Shown here: piece by piece, positions 4,964 to 5,654 of the stretch
Layout: every line of letters begins with the position of its first letter
Position numbering within the stretch: position 1 is the stretch's first letter
NCBI GenBank assembly: GCA_002328185.1
Contig: DCWQ01000012.1
Span: forward strand, 1 to 5,654
DNA length: 5,654 nucleotides
Direction of reading: 5' to 3'
Source of the DNA: Dehalococcoidia bacterium UBA2158
GTDB taxonomy: Bacteria; Chloroflexota; Dehalococcoidia; Lucifugimonadales; UBA3495
Translations under genes and position numbers: made by a program
Notes under the pieces: generated by a model
Told to the model about the DNA's origin: nothing
Databases searched by the model: none
The model's input: only the letters and a program-made list of their open reading frames with translations

Positions 4964-5654
4964 ATGATTTCCGCCCAGATGCCCAGCGCCTACAACGCCT
5001 CCGACGTTGAACAGCGCATCTATCAGAACTGGCAGTCTAAAGGCTACTTCAACGCCAAGATCGAAAAGGGCAAAGACCCTTATGTGATCATCATGCCGCC
5101 CCCCAACGTGACCGGGGATCTGCACCTTGGTCATGCCCTGGAAAAGGCCATCGAAGACGCCTTGGTCCGGTGGCGCCGCATGAGCGGAGTCCCAACCCTC
5201 TGGCTGCCCGGAACGGACCACGCCGGCATCGCCACCCAATGGGCGGTGGAGCGCCAACTGGCGACCGAAGGCATCAGCCGCCACGACCTGGGCCGCAAGA
5301 GGTTTCTTGAAAAAGTCTGGGAACACGTCGACAAGTCCGGCAGCATGATCCATGAGCAATCGCGTCGCTTGGGAATATCGGCCGACTGGGACCGGCTAAC
5401 CTTCACCCTCGACCCGGGTCCTTCCAAGGCGGTTCGCACCACCTTCGTCAACCTTTACAAGAAGAACCGCATCTACCGCCACGAGCGTATCATCAACTGG
5501 TGCACCCGCTGCGCCACGGCCCTTAGCGATCTGGAAGTCGATTACCAAGACGTCGACGGCAAGCTCTATTACATCCGCTATCCTATGGAAGACGACTCCA
5601 AGGCGTTCATCACCGTGGCCACCACCCGGCCCGAGACCATGCTGGGCGACACCG
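4964..5654 (+). CDS. valS: valyl-tRNA synthetase, N-terminal part (runs off the window)
   Basis: The first 230 codons of a class Ia synthetase that is usually near 880 residues; it attaches valine to tRNA-Val and clears misloaded threonine. The class I signature is in PPPNVTGDLHLGHAL, with HLGH at residues 54-57 as the HIGH motif, followed by WLPGTDHAGIATQW (80-93), which is characteristic of ValS. A CxxC pair at Cys180 and Cys183 (NWCTRC) precedes ALSDLEVDYQ, and the window stops in TTRPETMLGDT (220-230), the conserved opening of the CP1 editing domain. The KMSKS loop and C-terminal coiled coil would lie beyond the edge. ATG 4964 was chosen because it gives the usual short N-terminal lead; GGAG at 4947-4950 is 13 bases away, longer than ideal, and Met6 (4979) is an alternative. 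The gene is read separately from the polX unit after a 276-base gap. Confidence 0.97.
   Translation, partial: MISAQMPSAYNASDVEQRIYQNWQSKGYFNAKIEKGKDPYVIIMPPPNVTGDLHLGHALEKAIEDALVRWRRMSGVPTLWLPGTDHAGIATQWAVERQLATEGISRHDLGRKRFLEKVWEHVDKSGSMIHEQSRRLGISADWDRLTFTLDPGPSKAVRTTFVNLYKKNRIYRHERIINWCTRCATALSDLEVDYQDVDGKLYYIRYPMEDDSKAFITVATTRPETMLGDT

Noticed and set aside
4913..5451. Leftward ORFs of 148 and 106 residues overlapping valS
   Set aside because: The plus-strand frame carries unmistakable ValS motifs, so these are shadows.

Overview
The window reads as a stretch of bacterial chromosome with housekeeping genes and no sign of phage, insertion sequence, CRISPR array or RNA gene. Coding DNA is moderately GC-rich and the two larger gaps are visibly more AT-rich. 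The first gene resembles a UlaG-like metallo-beta-lactamase-fold group that I associate with Chloroflexota, and the other genes fit that phylum. A Dehalococcoidia or SAR202-type origin is my best guess, held at low to moderate confidence and not proven by any marker here.

Layout: a leftward unit occupies about 9-880. It holds a metallo-beta-lactamase-fold hydrolase (9-653) preceded by a doubtful small ORF (644-880) that overlaps its start by 10 bases. A divergent control region (about 881-1067) contains back-to-back promoter candidates whose -35 boxes form one palindrome, and a cluster of YAACG repeats. A rightward unit follows: hrcA (1068-2096), polX (2103-3884) and an unrecognised 268-residue gene (3881-4687). 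These are separated by 6 bases and then overlap by 4, so they are very probably cotranscribed. A 276-base gap (4688-4963) holds a candidate extended -10 promoter, with a doubtful leftward ORF in the same stretch. The window ends inside valS (4964 to the edge), of which the first 230 codons are present.

How they work together: HrcA is a heat-shock repressor that normally sits with grpE-dnaK-dnaJ. Here it is instead joined to PolX, a bacterial family X repair polymerase with a PHP nuclease domain, and to an uncharacterised partner. No CIRCE operator is visible, and a conserved wing arginine of HrcA is replaced by glycine. The hydrolase has two substitutions in its metal-binding motif. I see no new defence or mobile system. 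The points of interest are the unusual hrcA context, the unknown polX partner with an N-terminal peptide repeat, and the compact divergent promoter.
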